A stretch of DNA of 64,000 bases, taken from assembly GCF_011045125.1 (NCBI RefSeq), contig NZ_JAAKZF010000019.1, positions 1-64,000 of the forward strand, given 5' to 3'. Shown here in pieces: positions 26,960 to 35,691 of this stretch (within the stretch, counting starts at the first letter, position 1; each line of letters starts with the position of its first letter). The notes beneath the pieces are model-generated. The model was not told where the DNA came from. It did not search any database and saw only the letters and a program-made list of their open reading frames with translations. A program made the position numbers and the translations under genes. Source of the stretch: Allomesorhizobium camelthorni. GTDB taxonomy: Bacteria > Pseudomonadota > Alphaproteobacteria > Rhizobiales > Rhizobiaceae.

Positions 26960-27775
26960 TCACTTCCCACCTCCCGCGATCTGGTCGCCGTCGCGGGTGA
27001 GGTAATAGGCGGCGAGGATAGGCAGCAGCGTCACCAGGACGACGACCATGGCGACGACATTGGTGACCGGGCGCTGGCGCGGCCGCACCAGTTCCTCGAG
27101 CATCCAGATCGGCAGCGTCTGCTGCTGGCCGGCGGTGAAGGTGGTGACGATGACCTCGTCGAAGGACAGCGCGAAGGCCAGCATGCCGCCGGCAAGCAGC
27201 GCGGTGCCGATGTTGGGCAGGATAACATGGCGGAAGGTCTGGAAACCGTCGGCGCCGAGATCCATCGACGCCTCGATCAGCGAGCCGGACATGCGGCGGA
27301 AGCGCGCGACGGCGTTGTTGTAGACCACGACCACGCAGAAAGTGGCGTGGCCGAGAATGATCGTCCAGAACGAGAACGGGATTTCGGCGAGGTTGAAGGC
27401 CGAGCGCAGCGCGATGCCGGTGATGATGCCGGGCAGCGCGATCGGCAGGATGACGAGGAGCGAGATCGTTTCGCGGCCGAAGAATTTTGTCTGGCTGACG
27501 GCGGCGGCGCAGAGCGTGCCGAGCACCAACGCGATGGCCGTGGAGATGGCTGCGACCTGCACCGACAGCGTCAGCGCCTGCCAGACGTCCGGACGGTTCC
27601 ATGCCACGGCGAACCATTGCGTGGTTAGACCGGGCGGCGGCCACTGATAGCTCTTTTCCTCGGTGGTGAAGGCATAGACGAAGATCAGAAGCAGCGGCAG
27701 ATGCAGGAACAGGAGGCCGGCGGCGGCGGCGATCTTCAGGCCGAGAGGAGCGGATTGCTGGCGGTCAGAGCGCAT
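26960..27775 (-). CDS. potC: polyamine-type ABC transporter permease (PotC-like)
   Basis: A 271-residue inner-membrane permease with about six transmembrane segments, for example [20 protein letters not shown] at 16-35 and [18 protein letters not shown]. The EAA loop that contacts the ATPase reads [20 protein letters not shown]. It is the second permease of the Pot cluster and acts with the PotB-like protein. The symbol is by family and order; the substrate could be putrescine, spermidine or another amine. Confidence 0.87.
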   Translation of the reverse strand: MRSDRQQSAPLGLKIAAAAGLLFLHLPLLLIFVYAFTTEEKSYQWPPPGLTTQWFAVAWNRPDVWQALTLSVQVAAISTAIALVLGTLCAAAVSQTKFFGRETISLLVILPIALPGIITGIALRSAFNLAEIPFSFWTIILGHATFCVVVVYNNAVARFRRMSGSLIEASMDLGADGFQTFRHVILPNIGTALLAGGMLAFALSFDEVIVTTFTAGQQQTLPIWMLEELVRPRQRPVTNVVAMVVVLVTLLPILAAYYLTRDGDQIAGGGK

Positions 27776-27814
27776 GGGCGGCTCCTTGCGAGCGGACGCC
27801 TATGCGCAAGACTG

Positions 27815-27940
27815 GCCCCCTCCACCACGCTTCGCGTGGTCCCCCTCCCCCGCTTCGCAGGGGAGGATCCGACTGCATCGCCGCCGCTGATCCTCCCCCG
27901 TTTACGGGGGAGGGGGACCGCCGAAGGCGGTGGAGGGGGC
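27815..27940. repeat. intergenic palindromic repeat, family A copy 3
   Basis: A 126-base palindrome with perfect outer arms GCCCCCTCCACC / GGTGGAGGGGGC between potB and potC. The order of the inner halves is inverted relative to copies 2 and 4 (GCTTCGCAGGGGAGG first, CCCCCGTTTACGGGGGAGG second), so the element is inserted in the opposite orientation. Confidence 0.8.
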
Positions 27941-27948
27941 GTGCGAAC

Positions 27949-28926
27949 TCACAGCGCATCGAACGCCCCCATGCGTTTTGCGCCCCACAGATAAAAACCC
28001 ATCACCACGATCGGAACGACGGTGAAGGCGGCGGCGAGCGGGATGTTGCCGGCCGTGCCCTGGTGCGCGTAGACCGCCTGGCCGATGAACAGGCGCGACG
28101 TGCCGATGATCTGCGGGATGATGTAGTCGCCGAGCGTCAGCGAGAAGGTAAAGATCGAGCCGGCGACGATGCCCGGCAGCGCCAGCGGAAACAGCACGTT
28201 GCGAAAAGTCTGCGCTGGCGAGGCGCCGAGGTCGGAGGACGCCTCGATAAGGCTTCCCGGCACGCGTTCGAGCGCGGCCTGAACCGGCAGCACCATGAAG
28301 GGCAGCCAAACATAGACGAAGACGATGAAGGTGCCGGTTGCCGAAACCGAGAGCGAGTTGCCGCCGACTACAGGAATGGAAAGCCAGGCGTCGATCAGCC
28401 ACATCAGGTGCAGTTTTTCGAACAGCCAGGTGAGGATGCCTTCCTTGGCGAGGATCAGCTTCCAGGCGTAGATTTTTACCAGATAGCTGGACCACAGCGG
28501 CAGCATGATGCCGAGATAGAACAGCGCCTTCCATTTGCCGCGCGCAAAGCGCGCCGCGTAGTAGGCGATCGGGAAGGCGATGATGGCCGACGCGATCGTG
28601 ACGATGGCGGCCATGGTGACCGTGCGGATGATGATGTCGAGATTGGCGGGCAGGAACAGCTCGCCATAGGTCTTCAGCGTGAGTTCGCGGTTGATCAGGC
28701 CGGAGAACTCGTCGATCGAGAAGAAGCTCTGCAAAAGCAGCGCAAACAGCGAGCCGAGATAAACGATGCCGAGCCACAGCACCGGCGGCGCCAGCATCAG
28801 GAAAAGCAGCAGTCTTGGCCTGCGCCAAAAGAGATCGGAGAGCGCACCGATTATGCCGCCCCGGCTCGGCAGGATGGCGGAGGTCGGCTTGCGATCAGAA
28901 ATGGCAATCGCGGCGGCATTGCTCAT
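27949..28926 (-). CDS. potB: polyamine-type ABC transporter permease (PotB-like)
   Basis: A 325-residue inner-membrane permease. A ~35-residue cytoplasmic N-terminus precedes the first membrane segment LLLFLMLAPPVLWLGIVYLG, and about five more follow. The EAA loop is EASSDLGASPAQTFRNVLFP, and LGDYIIPQIIGT is characteristic of PotB. The DUF559 gene and family B repeats separate it from the ATPase gene upstream, and a family A repeat separates it from potC. Confidence 0.87.
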   Translation of the reverse strand: MSNAAAIAISDRKPTSAILPSRGGIIGALSDLFWRRPRLLLFLMLAPPVLWLGIVYLGSLFALLLQSFFSIDEFSGLINRELTLKTYGELFLPANLDIIIRTVTMAAIVTIASAIIAFPIAYYAARFARGKWKALFYLGIMLPLWSSYLVKIYAWKLILAKEGILTWLFEKLHLMWLIDAWLSIPVVGGNSLSVSATGTFIVFVYVWLPFMVLPVQAALERVPGSLIEASSDLGASPAQTFRNVLFPLALPGIVAGSIFTFSLTLGDYIIPQIIGTSRLFIGQAVYAHQGTAGNIPLAAAFTVVPIVVMGFYLWGAKRMGAFDAL

Positions 28927-28963
28927 ATCGCCGCCTCCAACCTTCGGCGGTTTCGATTGGAAG

Positions 28964-29106
28964 TACCCCCACCCCTAACCCCTTCCCTCAAGGGGGAGGG
29001 GGATTCTGCGGCGGCGCTATCGGATCCCAGCCTTCGACGATTTCGGGCGAGACGGCAGTGGCCTAGTCCCCCTCCCCCTTGAGGGGAGGGGCTAGGGGTG
29101 GGGGTA
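28964..29106. repeat. intergenic repeat, family B copy 1
   Basis: Two inverted units, CCCCCACCCCTAACCCCTTC followed by TCAAGGGGGAGGGGGA, and the reverse version CCCCCTTGAGGGGAGGGG leading into TAGGGGTGGGGG. It lies between the DUF559 gene and potB. The same unit flanks the DUF559 gene on its other side, so the gene is bracketed by family B repeats. Confidence 0.8.
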
Positions 29107-29119
29107 TGAAGCCTGTCGG

Positions 29120-29494
29120 TCATCTTTCGCCATCCATCAGGCCCAAGGCGCGCAGTATCTCCTCAATGCAGCCGTCGAATGAGTCAGAGAGGTCGCCCGT
29201 CGTGAATCTCAGGACGCTATAGCCCTTTGTCGCCAGCCAAGCGTCGCGACGTGTATCTCGAACCATCCGGTCGGGCAGAAAATGGTGCTCACCATCGACT
29301 TCGATCACCAGCGCCTTGGAGTGGATCACGAAGTCGACAACATAAGGTCCAATGGGCGTCTGTTTGCGCGCGTGCAATCCGTAGAGGCGGCGGAATTCCT
29401 TGAGCTCGGACCAGAGCTTCCGCTCGCCATCCGTCATGTTGCGGCGCAGCTTGCGGGCTCTGGAGATGGCGGCAGGGGTGACTGACGTTGGCAT
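29120..29494 (-). CDS. DUF559 (Vsr-like PD-(D/E)XK) endonuclease-domain protein
   Basis: A 124-residue protein of the DUF559 family: ISRARKLRRNMTDGERKLWSELK, the core YVVDFVIHSKALVIEVDGEHH (Asp, then Glu-x-Asp as expected for a very-short-patch-repair-like PD-(D/E)XK fold) and RDAWLATKGYSVLRFTTGD. Catalytic-looking residues are intact, but activity of the family is unproved. It is inserted between potA and potB, has no evident link to transport, and is flanked on both sides by family B repeats, which suggests arrival as a small mobile or passenger unit. Confidence 0.87.
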   Translation of the reverse strand: MPTSVTPAAISRARKLRRNMTDGERKLWSELKEFRRLYGLHARKQTPIGPYVVDFVIHSKALVIEVDGEHHFLPDRMVRDTRRDAWLATKGYSVLRFTTGDLSDSFDGCIEEILRALGLMDGER

Positions 29495-29540
29495 GGCAAC
29501 TAGGCCTTTGCGGTCGAAACGAGATGATTTCTGGCGAAAG

Positions 29541-29773
29541 TACCCCCACCCCTAACCCCTCCCCTCAAGGGGGAGGGGGATTCCGCGGCGGCGCTAGCCA
29601 ACCCCAACCTTCGGCGATTTCGATTGGAAGTACCCCCACCCCTAGCCCCTCCCCTCAAGGGGGAGGGGGATTCTGCGGCGGCGCTATCGGACCCCAACCT
29701 TCGGCGGTTTCGGGCGAGACGGCGGCGACCTTGTTCCCCTCCCCCTTGAGGGGAGGGGTTAGGGGTGGGGGTA
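29541..29773. repeat. intergenic repeats, family B copies 2-4
   Basis: Three tandem units in ~230 bases between potA and the DUF559 gene. Two are direct repeats reading TACCCCCACCCCTAACCCCT or TAGCCCCT, then CAAGGGGGAGGGGGATTC; the third is inverted (CCCCCTTGAGGGGAGGGGTT, AGGGGTGGGGGTA). The interspersed GCGGCGGCGCTA and CAACCTTCGGCG(G/A)TTTCG segments also repeat, so the repeat unit is ~100 bases long. Confidence 0.8.
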
Positions 29774-29813
29774 CTTTCCGCCCCGCTGTGCATGATGTGC
29801 ATAGCCTCGGCGA

Positions 29814-30824
29814 TCATTGCGGGCCTTCCATCAGATGCAGGTCGGACGGCAGCCAGTGCAGCGATACGGTGGCGCCGTCGTCCGGCAGCGGTTGGCCGGC
29901 GGGCGTGACGATTTGGAGGCGCAGCCCGTCGGCCTCGACGGTGACGCGGTTGGTGGCGCCGAGAAAGCTGCGCGACACAACGGAGCCGCAGACCCCCTGC
30001 CCGGCTTCGCCGTTGCCGATGCGGATCTTTTCCGGCCGAAGGCTTGCCCAACGCGGCTGGCAGCCATGCAGCTTGACGAAATCGGGCGGCAGCACGTTGG
30101 AGGAGCCGACGAAATCGGCGACGAAGCGGGAGCGCGGCCGCTCATAGATTTCCTGCGGCGTGCCGATCTGCCTGATGCGGCCCTCGTGGAAAACGGCGAC
30201 GCGGTCGGCCATGGACAGCGCCTCGCCCTGGTCGTGGGTGACGAAGACGAAGGTAATGCCCAGCGTCTTCTGCAACGCCTTCAGCTCTTCCTGCATGTTT
30301 TCGCGCAGCTTCAGATCGAGCGCGCCGAGCGGTTCGTCGAGCAGCAGCACCTTGGGCTTGTTGACCAGCGCACGGGCGAGCGCGACGCGCTGGCGCTGGC
30401 CGCCCGAAAGCTGGCCCGGGCGGCGGGCGCCATAGCCGGGAAGCTGCACCAGCCGCAGCGCCTCCTCGGCGGCCGACGCCCGCTCGGCCTTGCCGACGCC
30501 GCGGACCATCAGCCCATAGGCGACATTGTCCAGCACGTTCAGATGCGGAAACAGCGCGTAGTCCTGGAACACGGTGTTGACGTTGCGGCGATAGGGCGGG
30601 ACGCCCTCGGCGCGCTCGCCGAAGATCTCGATGCTTCCGGCGGTCGGCTGCTCGAAGCCGGCGATGAGGCGAAGGCAGGTGGTCTTGCCCGAGCCGGACG
30701 GCCCCAGCATGGCAAAGAACTCGCCGGGCCTGATGTCGAGGTCGACCGCATCGACGGCCTTCACTGTGCCGAAGTGGCGGGAGACTTGTCGGAAGGAGAC
30801 GGCGGTGGTCATTGGTGATGCCAT
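29814..30824 (-). CDS. potA: polyamine-type ABC transporter ATP-binding protein (PotA-like)
   Basis: A 336-residue ATPase energising the Pot-type importer. Walker A GPSGSGKTT (~residues 41-49), Q-loop VFQDYALFPHL, signature LSGGQRQRVALARAL, Walker B LLLDEP with D-loop GALDLKL, and H-loop VTHDQ are all intact. The C-terminal ~90 residues are a TOBE domain (SLRPEKIRIG). ATG 30824 or 30812 could start it; neither has a strong ribosome-binding site. It lies downstream of the binding-protein gene with a family C repeat in the gap. Confidence 0.9.
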   Translation of the reverse strand: MASPMTTAVSFRQVSRHFGTVKAVDAVDLDIRPGEFFAMLGPSGSGKTTCLRLIAGFEQPTAGSIEIFGERAEGVPPYRRNVNTVFQDYALFPHLNVLDNVAYGLMVRGVGKAERASAAEEALRLVQLPGYGARRPGQLSGGQRQRVALARALVNKPKVLLLDEPLGALDLKLRENMQEELKALQKTLGITFVFVTHDQGEALSMADRVAVFHEGRIRQIGTPQEIYERPRSRFVADFVGSSNVLPPDFVKLHGCQPRWASLRPEKIRIGNGEAGQGVCGSVVSRSFLGATNRVTVEADGLRLQIVTPAGQPLPDDGATVSLHWLPSDLHLMEGPQ

Positions 30825-30850
30825 CAGAGGGTGGATTCCGTTTCGATGCC

Positions 30851-30993
30851 GGCGCTGCCCTTCATCCGCCTGCCGGCACCTTCTCCCCGTATCCTTCGAC
30901 AAGCTCAGGACGGGGAGAAGGGAGGCTGGCCGCAACGCTGGCGACCCCCTCTCCCCGTCACTATACGGGGAGAGGGTAAGGGTGAGGGGCGGC
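30851..30993. repeat. intergenic palindromic repeat, family C copy 2
   Basis: Between the binding-protein gene and potA. Same pattern as copy 1 (GGCGCTGCCC outside, CCTTCTCCCCGT and CGGGGAGAAGGG inside), but the central loop carries ATCCTTCGACAAGCTCAGGA, itself a small hairpin shared with the family E region near patD. Confidence 0.75.
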
Positions 30994-31021
30994 GCGATGC
31001 TGTGTGGACAGGCTACCCTGC

Positions 31022-32179
31022 TCACCGCCCCCCGATGACGCCGATGTAGTCCGACACCCAGCGGTAGTAGGGCACGCACTGGTCGCTCTGGGTGGCGCAT
31101 TTCGCGGTCGGCGTCGTCCAGAACTTGACCTGCTCGAAATTGTCGAGGCCGTTGGTGGTGCAGCCTTCGGCCGTCTGCATGCCGCGCCCATCCGTGCAGG
31201 CGGCCGGAACCGACGGATTGGCGCCGAACCAGACCGAGAGGTCGCTCTGCAGGTTGGACGACAGCGAATGCTCCATCCACATGTAGGAGCAGTTGGGATT
31301 GGCGGCGTCGACATGCATCATGGTGGTGTCGGCCCAGCCAGTGACCCCTTCCTCCGGGAACACCGAAGCAACCGGCTGCTTGTCTGCCTTGAGCAGATTG
31401 ACCTGGAACGGCCACGAGCCGGAGGCGACGACGCCTTCGTTCTTGAAGTCGTCGATCTGGATGAAGGCGTCATGCCAGTAGCGGCCGACGAGCGTGCGCT
31501 GGGTGCGCAGGAGGTCGAGGGCGGCCTTGTATTGTTCCTCGTTCAACTCGTAGGGGCTCTTGATGCCGAGCTCCGGCTTGTGCGTCATCAAATAGAGCGC
31601 CGCGTCGGCTACGTGGATCGGACCGTCATAGGCCTGGACGCGGCCCTTGTTGGACTTGCCGTCGGGAAGGTTCGTCTCCTCGAACACCACGTTCCAGCTC
31701 TTGGGCGCTTCCTTGAAGACGTTGGTGTTGTACATCAGAACGTTCGGCCCCCACATGTAGGGCACGCCGTAATGGACGCCGTCGACCGTGTGCCAGGGCG
31801 CGTCCTTGAGGCGGTCGTCGATCGTTCCCCAGCTCTTGATCAGGTCGATGTTGATCGGCTGCACGCGCTTGCCGGCGATCAGCCGCAGCGAGGCGTCGCC
31901 CGAGGCGGTGACGAGGTCGAAGCCGCCCTCGTTCATCAGCGCGACCATTTCGTCGGAGGTGTTGGCGGTCTTGACGTTGACCTTGCAGCCCGTCGCCTCT
32001 TCAAACTTGGTCACCCAGTCGAAATTCTTGTCGGTCTCGCCGCGCTCGATATAGCCGGCCCAGGCGACGATGTTGACCTGGCCCTCGCCTTCGCCGATCT
32101 CCTTGACCTGGGCGATTGCCTGGCCGGAGAAGCTCAATGCGACAGTCAGCGCGGTGCAGGATTTCAGGAACGATTTCAT
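31022..32179 (-). CDS. polyamine-type ABC transporter periplasmic binding protein (PotD-like)
   Basis: A 385-residue exported solute-binding protein. A Sec signal peptide covers residues 1-23 (SCTALTVALSFSGQAIAQ, cleavage after AIA-Q or nearby). The mature part resembles the PotD/PotF group: VNIVAWAGYIERG, FEEATGCKVNVKTANTSDEMVALM, YGVPYMWGPNVLMYNT. Several cysteines in the last 100 residues probably form disulfides. ATG 32179 follows GGGAGAA. It is the first gene of the Pot cluster on this strand and would capture a polyamine or related cation in the periplasm. Confidence 0.9.
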   Translation of the reverse strand: MKSFLKSCTALTVALSFSGQAIAQVKEIGEGEGQVNIVAWAGYIERGETDKNFDWVTKFEEATGCKVNVKTANTSDEMVALMNEGGFDLVTASGDASLRLIAGKRVQPINIDLIKSWGTIDDRLKDAPWHTVDGVHYGVPYMWGPNVLMYNTNVFKEAPKSWNVVFEETNLPDGKSNKGRVQAYDGPIHVADAALYLMTHKPELGIKSPYELNEEQYKAALDLLRTQRTLVGRYWHDAFIQIDDFKNEGVVASGSWPFQVNLLKADKQPVASVFPEEGVTGWADTTMMHVDAANPNCSYMWMEHSLSSNLQSDLSVWFGANPSVPAACTDGRGMQTAEGCTTNGLDNFEQVKFWTTPTAKCATQSDQCVPYYRWVSDYIGVIGGR

Positions 32180-32318
32180 GACGATTCTCCCATTGGCGGG
32201 GCCGCTCTCTGGAGGCGGCGTTATCCCGGCAAATGCAAGGTGACCCGAATATCGCGCATTCGCAAATTCATTTGTCAGAACGCCGATATCGGTTTTTCCG
32301 ATAGGTATGGAAGGCTCA

Positions 32319-32397
32319 GGGGACAGTTTACTTTCTTTCCGCAAAGAGGCCGAAGCACCTCCAGCACAATGCGAGCGGAAAAAAGTAAACTGTCCCC
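32319..32397. repeat. REP-like palindrome, family F copy 2
   Basis: A 79-base palindrome with GGGGACAGTTTACTTT and AAAGTAAACTGTCCCC at its ends and CTTTCCGC / GCGGAAAA extending the stem inward. The loop differs from the copy at 10749. It lies between the LysR gene and the binding-protein gene, where it probably separates the two transcripts. Confidence 0.7.
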
Positions 32398-32402
32398 GGG
32401 AG

Positions 32403-33314
32403 CTACGGTCGCTGGCGGACGGAGCGCTGGCCCTGCGCCATGCCGATGAAGTCGCGGGCCGATTGCGGCAGGCTGGAGCCGCGCCGCCAGACCATGCCGA
32501 CCTGCACCACCGGCAGCGCGCCGGAGATGTCGCGGGATTCGATGCGGTCGCCTTCCAGCGACCACGGCCGGTAGACGAGGTCCGGCAGGAGCGCCACGCC
32601 GGCGCCGGTGGCGACGAGGCTGCGCACCGCCTCGACCGAGCGGGTGCGGAAGGCGACATGCGGGCGCGCGCCGAGCGCCACCAGAAGCTTGCCGGTGTTC
32701 TCCTCGATCTCGTCGACGGTCAGCATGATCAGAGGCTCGGCGGCGATGTCGTTGACGCCGATGATGTCGGCGCCGGCGAGGTGGTGGCCGAGCGGCAGCC
32801 ACAGCCGGTAGGGCGAGACTTCGAGGATTTCGGCCTGCAGCGCCATGCGGTCGCGCAGGTTGGAGATGACCATGACGGCGACGTCGAGCTCGCCGCCGAC
32901 CAGCAGATGCTCGAGATAGTCGCCATTGTCCTCGATGGCGGTGACCTCGACGCCGGGAAAGGCGCGGCGGTAGCGGGCGAGAAGGTCGGAAAGCACATAG
33001 CCGGCGACCAGCGAGGTGACGCCGAGATGCAGCCGGCCGCTCGTCCGCTCCTGCTCATGCGAGAAGGTGCGGCGCGCATCCGAAACGTCGGCCAGGATCT
33101 TTGTGGCGTGGCGCAGGAACTGATGGCCCTTGTGGGTGATGTTGAGCCCGCGCGGATGGCGCTCGAAGAGTTCGACGCCGAGATCGCTTTCGAGCTCCTT
33201 GATCGCTTCGGTGACCGAGGACTGCGAGATCGACAGGTTCTGCGCGGCGCGCGAAACCGTGCCCTGCTCGGCCACGGCGACGAAGAACTGCAGCTGCCTG
33301 ATGGTGAACGCCAT
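32403..33314 (-). CDS. LysR-family regulator upstream of the polyamine transporter
   Basis: A 303-residue LysR-type protein. HTH region: IRQLQFFVAVAEQGTVSRAAQNLSISQSSVTEAIKELE; effector domain from SGRLHLGVTSLVAGYVLSDLL. It resembles the group near GcvA/CynR-like regulators, but the inducer cannot be inferred. It is on the same strand and immediately upstream of the Pot cluster, separated by the family F palindrome, so control of that cluster is likely by position only. ATG 33314 is chosen because the conserved HTH starts there. Confidence 0.87.
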   Translation of the reverse strand: MAFTIRQLQFFVAVAEQGTVSRAAQNLSISQSSVTEAIKELESDLGVELFERHPRGLNITHKGHQFLRHATKILADVSDARRTFSHEQERTSGRLHLGVTSLVAGYVLSDLLARYRRAFPGVEVTAIEDNGDYLEHLLVGGELDVAVMVISNLRDRMALQAEILEVSPYRLWLPLGHHLAGADIIGVNDIAAEPLIMLTVDEIEENTGKLLVALGARPHVAFRTRSVEAVRSLVATGAGVALLPDLVYRPWSLEGDRIESRDISGALPVVQVGMVWRRGSSLPQSARDFIGMAQGQRSVRQRP

Positions 33315-33375
33315 GGCGCAAATAGACACGCTGGCGCGGGTGTTGGGAAGTGGCGGCTTGACGGCTGGAAGATTC

Positions 33376-33392
33376 GTAACTAATTTAGTTAC
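33376..33392. promoter_or_regulatory. Rrf2-type operator palindrome abutting the start codon
   Basis: GTAACTAATTTAGTTAC has perfect 8-base arms around a central T and ends one base before the ATG of the Rrf2-family gene. Rrf2 repressors commonly bind such AT-rich palindromes. The position leaves no room for a ribosome-binding site, suggesting a leaderless transcript or a start farther in. Confidence 0.65.
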
Positions 33393-33842
33393 ATGAAACG
33401 AAACAGCCGATTTTCCTCCGCCTTGCACATGCTCGTCCACATGGCCGAAGCGGGCGGGCGGGCGCTGACCTCGGAGGAGCTCTCGTCCTTCATCCACACC
33501 AATCCGGTGGTCGTCAGGCGCAGCATAGCGGGCCTGCGCGAAGCGGGCGTCGTCGCCTCCTCGCGCGGGCATGGCGGCGGCTGGCAGCTCGGCCGCGCGC
33601 CGGAGCGGATTACGCTGGCCGAGATCAGCTCGGCCCTCGGCGAGACGCTGCTGCCGTTCAGCACCGAGCCGGAAAGCCCCGGCTGCCTGGTCGAGCAGGC
33701 GGTGATCGCGGCGCTGGAGGGTTTTCGCACTGAGGCCGAACGGCTGCTCGCCGAGAAGCTCGGCCGCATCACGCTTGCCGACCTGGCGGCCGATTTTCGC
33801 CGCCGCTATGACGAAATAGGAGTGACCAGCCATGCAGTATGA
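33393..33842 (+). CDS. Rrf2-family repressor
   Basis: A 149-residue Rrf2 regulator: MKRNSRFSSALHMLVHMAEA, then LTSEELSSFIHTNPVVVRRSIAGLREAGVVASSRGHGGGWQLGR. Only one cysteine (in PGCLVEQ) is present, so it is not the three-Cys [2Fe-2S] IscR type but the YwnA/single-Cys kind, which can sense thiol-reactive compounds. The perfect palindrome just upstream is the likely operator. The end overlaps the reductase gene by eleven bases, so the regulator controls its own operon. Confidence 0.88.
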   Translation: MKRNSRFSSALHMLVHMAEAGGRALTSEELSSFIHTNPVVVRRSIAGLREAGVVASSRGHGGGWQLGRAPERITLAEISSALGETLLPFSTEPESPGCLVEQAVIAALEGFRTEAERLLAEKLGRITLADLAADFRRRYDEIGVTSHAV

Positions 33843-34734
33843 TTTGATCGTGGTGGGCGGCAGCTTCGCCGGCCTCTCCGCCGCAACGCAGGTCGCAAGG
33901 GCGCGCCGGCGGGTGCTGGTGATCGACGGCGGACAGCCGCGCAACCGCTTCGCGGCGCACTCGCACGGATTCCTGGGGCAGGACGGCCGCACGCCGGCGG
34001 ACATTCTCGGCGATGCGAGGAAGCAGCTGCTCGCCTATCCGACAGCGATAATCGTCGATGCGTATGCGGCGAAGGCCGAGGCGGCGGGCGACGGTTTCGC
34101 CGTCGCACTGGAGGACGGCAAGACGTTCGAAGGGGCTCGGCTGCTGCTCGCGACCGGCGTCCGCGACACGCTGCCGGACATTCCCGGCCTGCAGGAGCAA
34201 TGGGGCAAGACCGTGCTGCACTGCCCCTACTGCCATGGCTACGAGGCTGCGGGCGGGCCGCTCGGCGTGCTGGCTGTCGGCGCGATATCGATGCACCAGG
34301 CGCTGCTCATTCCCGATTGGGGCGACGTCACGCTGTTCACCAACGCCGCCTTCGAACCGGATGCGGAGCAGATGCGGGCGCTCGATGGACGAGGCGTTAA
34401 ACTGGAGCCGGCGCGCATCGCTGCCTGCGAGGCCGTTGGCGCGGACGGACTGGTGGTGCGCCTCGAGGACGGGCGCGCGGTCCGGGTCAAGGCGCTGTTC
34501 ACAGCGCCGCGCACCAGCATGGCGAGCCCGCTCGCCGAACAACTGGGCTGCGCCTTCGCGGAGGGCGGGCTTGGCCCGATCGTCAAAGTCGACGAGCTGC
34601 AGCAGACGAGCGTTCCGGGCGTCTATGCGGCGGGCGACGCCGCCCGCTCCATGACCAATATCGCGTTTGCGGTGGCGGACGGCGCGTTTGCCGGCGTGGC
34701 GGCACACCGGTCGCTGATTTGGGACAGCTTTTAG
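33832..34734 (+). CDS. thioredoxin-reductase-like FAD/NAD(P) oxidoreductase
   Basis: A 300-residue flavoprotein with the thioredoxin reductase layout. The FAD Rossmann motif is VVGGSFAGLSAA at the N-terminus, the redox pair is Cys-Pro-Tyr-Cys in HCPYCHGYE near residue 130, and the second FAD motif is VPGVYAAGDAARS. The NADPH-binding GxGxxA/G segment is degenerate (VLAVGAISMHQAL), so the electron donor is uncertain. The nearest known relatives are disulfide or quinone reductases and thioredoxin-reductase-like proteins paired with Rrf2. ATG 33832 follows AGGAGT. Confidence 0.87.
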   Translation: MQYDLIVVGGSFAGLSAATQVARARRRVLVIDGGQPRNRFAAHSHGFLGQDGRTPADILGDARKQLLAYPTAIIVDAYAAKAEAAGDGFAVALEDGKTFEGARLLLATGVRDTLPDIPGLQEQWGKTVLHCPYCHGYEAAGGPLGVLAVGAISMHQALLIPDWGDVTLFTNAAFEPDAEQMRALDGRGVKLEPARIAACEAVGADGLVVRLEDGRAVRVKALFTAPRTSMASPLAEQLGCAFAEGGLGPIVKVDELQQTSVPGVYAAGDAARSMTNIAFAVADGAFAGVAAHRSLIWDSF

Positions 34735-35513
34735 CCCGCCGCCGCTTGCTGGCCGCCGGCGATGGTGAGCCTGGCGCCGGCTTCGCCGATGGCGGCGGCG
34801 ATGTCGCGCGGGGGCATTCGGTCGGTGACCAGTTCGTGGAAGCCCGAGAATGAGCAGACCTTGACCAGCCCCTGGCGGCCGAACTTGCTGCGGTCGGTCG
34901 CCACCAGCGCGCGCATGCCACGCGAGACCACCATGCGCGCGAACTCCGCCTCGTCCAGATCGTAGTCCATGATGCCGGTGGAGGCGTCGACGGCGGCCGC
35001 CGTGATGACCGCGTGGTTGACGCTGAAGCGGCTGACGAATTCGATGGCCGAGGCGCCGAAGGCGGCGCCGGAATCGCTGCGCAGCTCGCCGCCGGCCATA
35101 TAGACCTTGTTGCCGTTGACGGTGGCCAGGGTGCGGGCGATGTCGGACGAGTTGGTGATCACGGTCAGCCGCCGGTGACCGAGCAGTTCGCGGGCGAGGA
35201 AACTGGTCGTAGTACCGGTGTCGAGCATGACGGATTCGCCGTCGCGGATGGTGGCGGCAATATGTTTGGCGATGGCGCGCTTGGCGTCGGCGTTCTCGCG
35301 CATGCGGCGCTCGAACGGCGCTTCGCCGGCAAGCGATGGCAAGCCGATCGCGCCGTGCATCTTCAGCACCGAACCGTCACTGGTGAGCGGCTTGACGTCG
35401 CGGCGCACCGTCTCCAGCGAGACGTCGAGCCTTGCGGCGAGATCGGCAATGCTGATGGTGCCCTCCTCGCGCACGAGCCGCAGAATTTCGCCATGCCGTT
35501 TCGAATGGTTCAT
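34731..35513 (-). CDS. DeoR/GlpR-family regulator
   Basis: A 260-residue repressor with a DeoR-type N-terminal HTH (RHGEILRLVREEGTISIADLAARLDVSLETVRRDVKPL) and a C-terminal sugar-phosphate-isomerase-like sensor (LDTGTTTSFLARELL, VYMAGGELRSDSGAAFG, VATDRSKFGRQGLVKV). These usually respond to phosphorylated sugars. No sugar gene is next to it, so the target is unknown. Its stop overlaps the convergent reductase stop by four bases. Start ATG 35513 is chosen by domain start; a TTG at 35546 is in frame. Confidence 0.87.
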   Translation of the reverse strand: MNHSKRHGEILRLVREEGTISIADLAARLDVSLETVRRDVKPLTSDGSVLKMHGAIGLPSLAGEAPFERRMRENADAKRAIAKHIAATIRDGESVMLDTGTTTSFLARELLGHRRLTVITNSSDIARTLATVNGNKVYMAGGELRSDSGAAFGASAIEFVSRFSVNHAVITAAAVDASTGIMDYDLDEAEFARMVVSRGMRALVATDRSKFGRQGLVKVCSFSGFHELVTDRMPPRDIAAAIGEAGARLTIAGGQQAAAG

Positions 35514-35691
35514 TACTTCGGGATCCTGCCGGAATATCGCAATCAATGACCGGTTCTAGGGAAGCCGGGCATTCAATGCAAACAAGGGCTGAACAAAGCG
35601 GTCAAAAAGACAGGAATAACCACAGCATAACGTTGACAAGCGGCAACCGGGTGCAGAGATTGCCGCGCGTGACCGATCTTGCACACAGACT

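Noticed and set aside
28964-29773. Clustered repeats as a possible CRISPR array
   Set aside because: Units are palindromic, vary in orientation and spacing, and are not separated by unique spacers of constant length; no cas genes.
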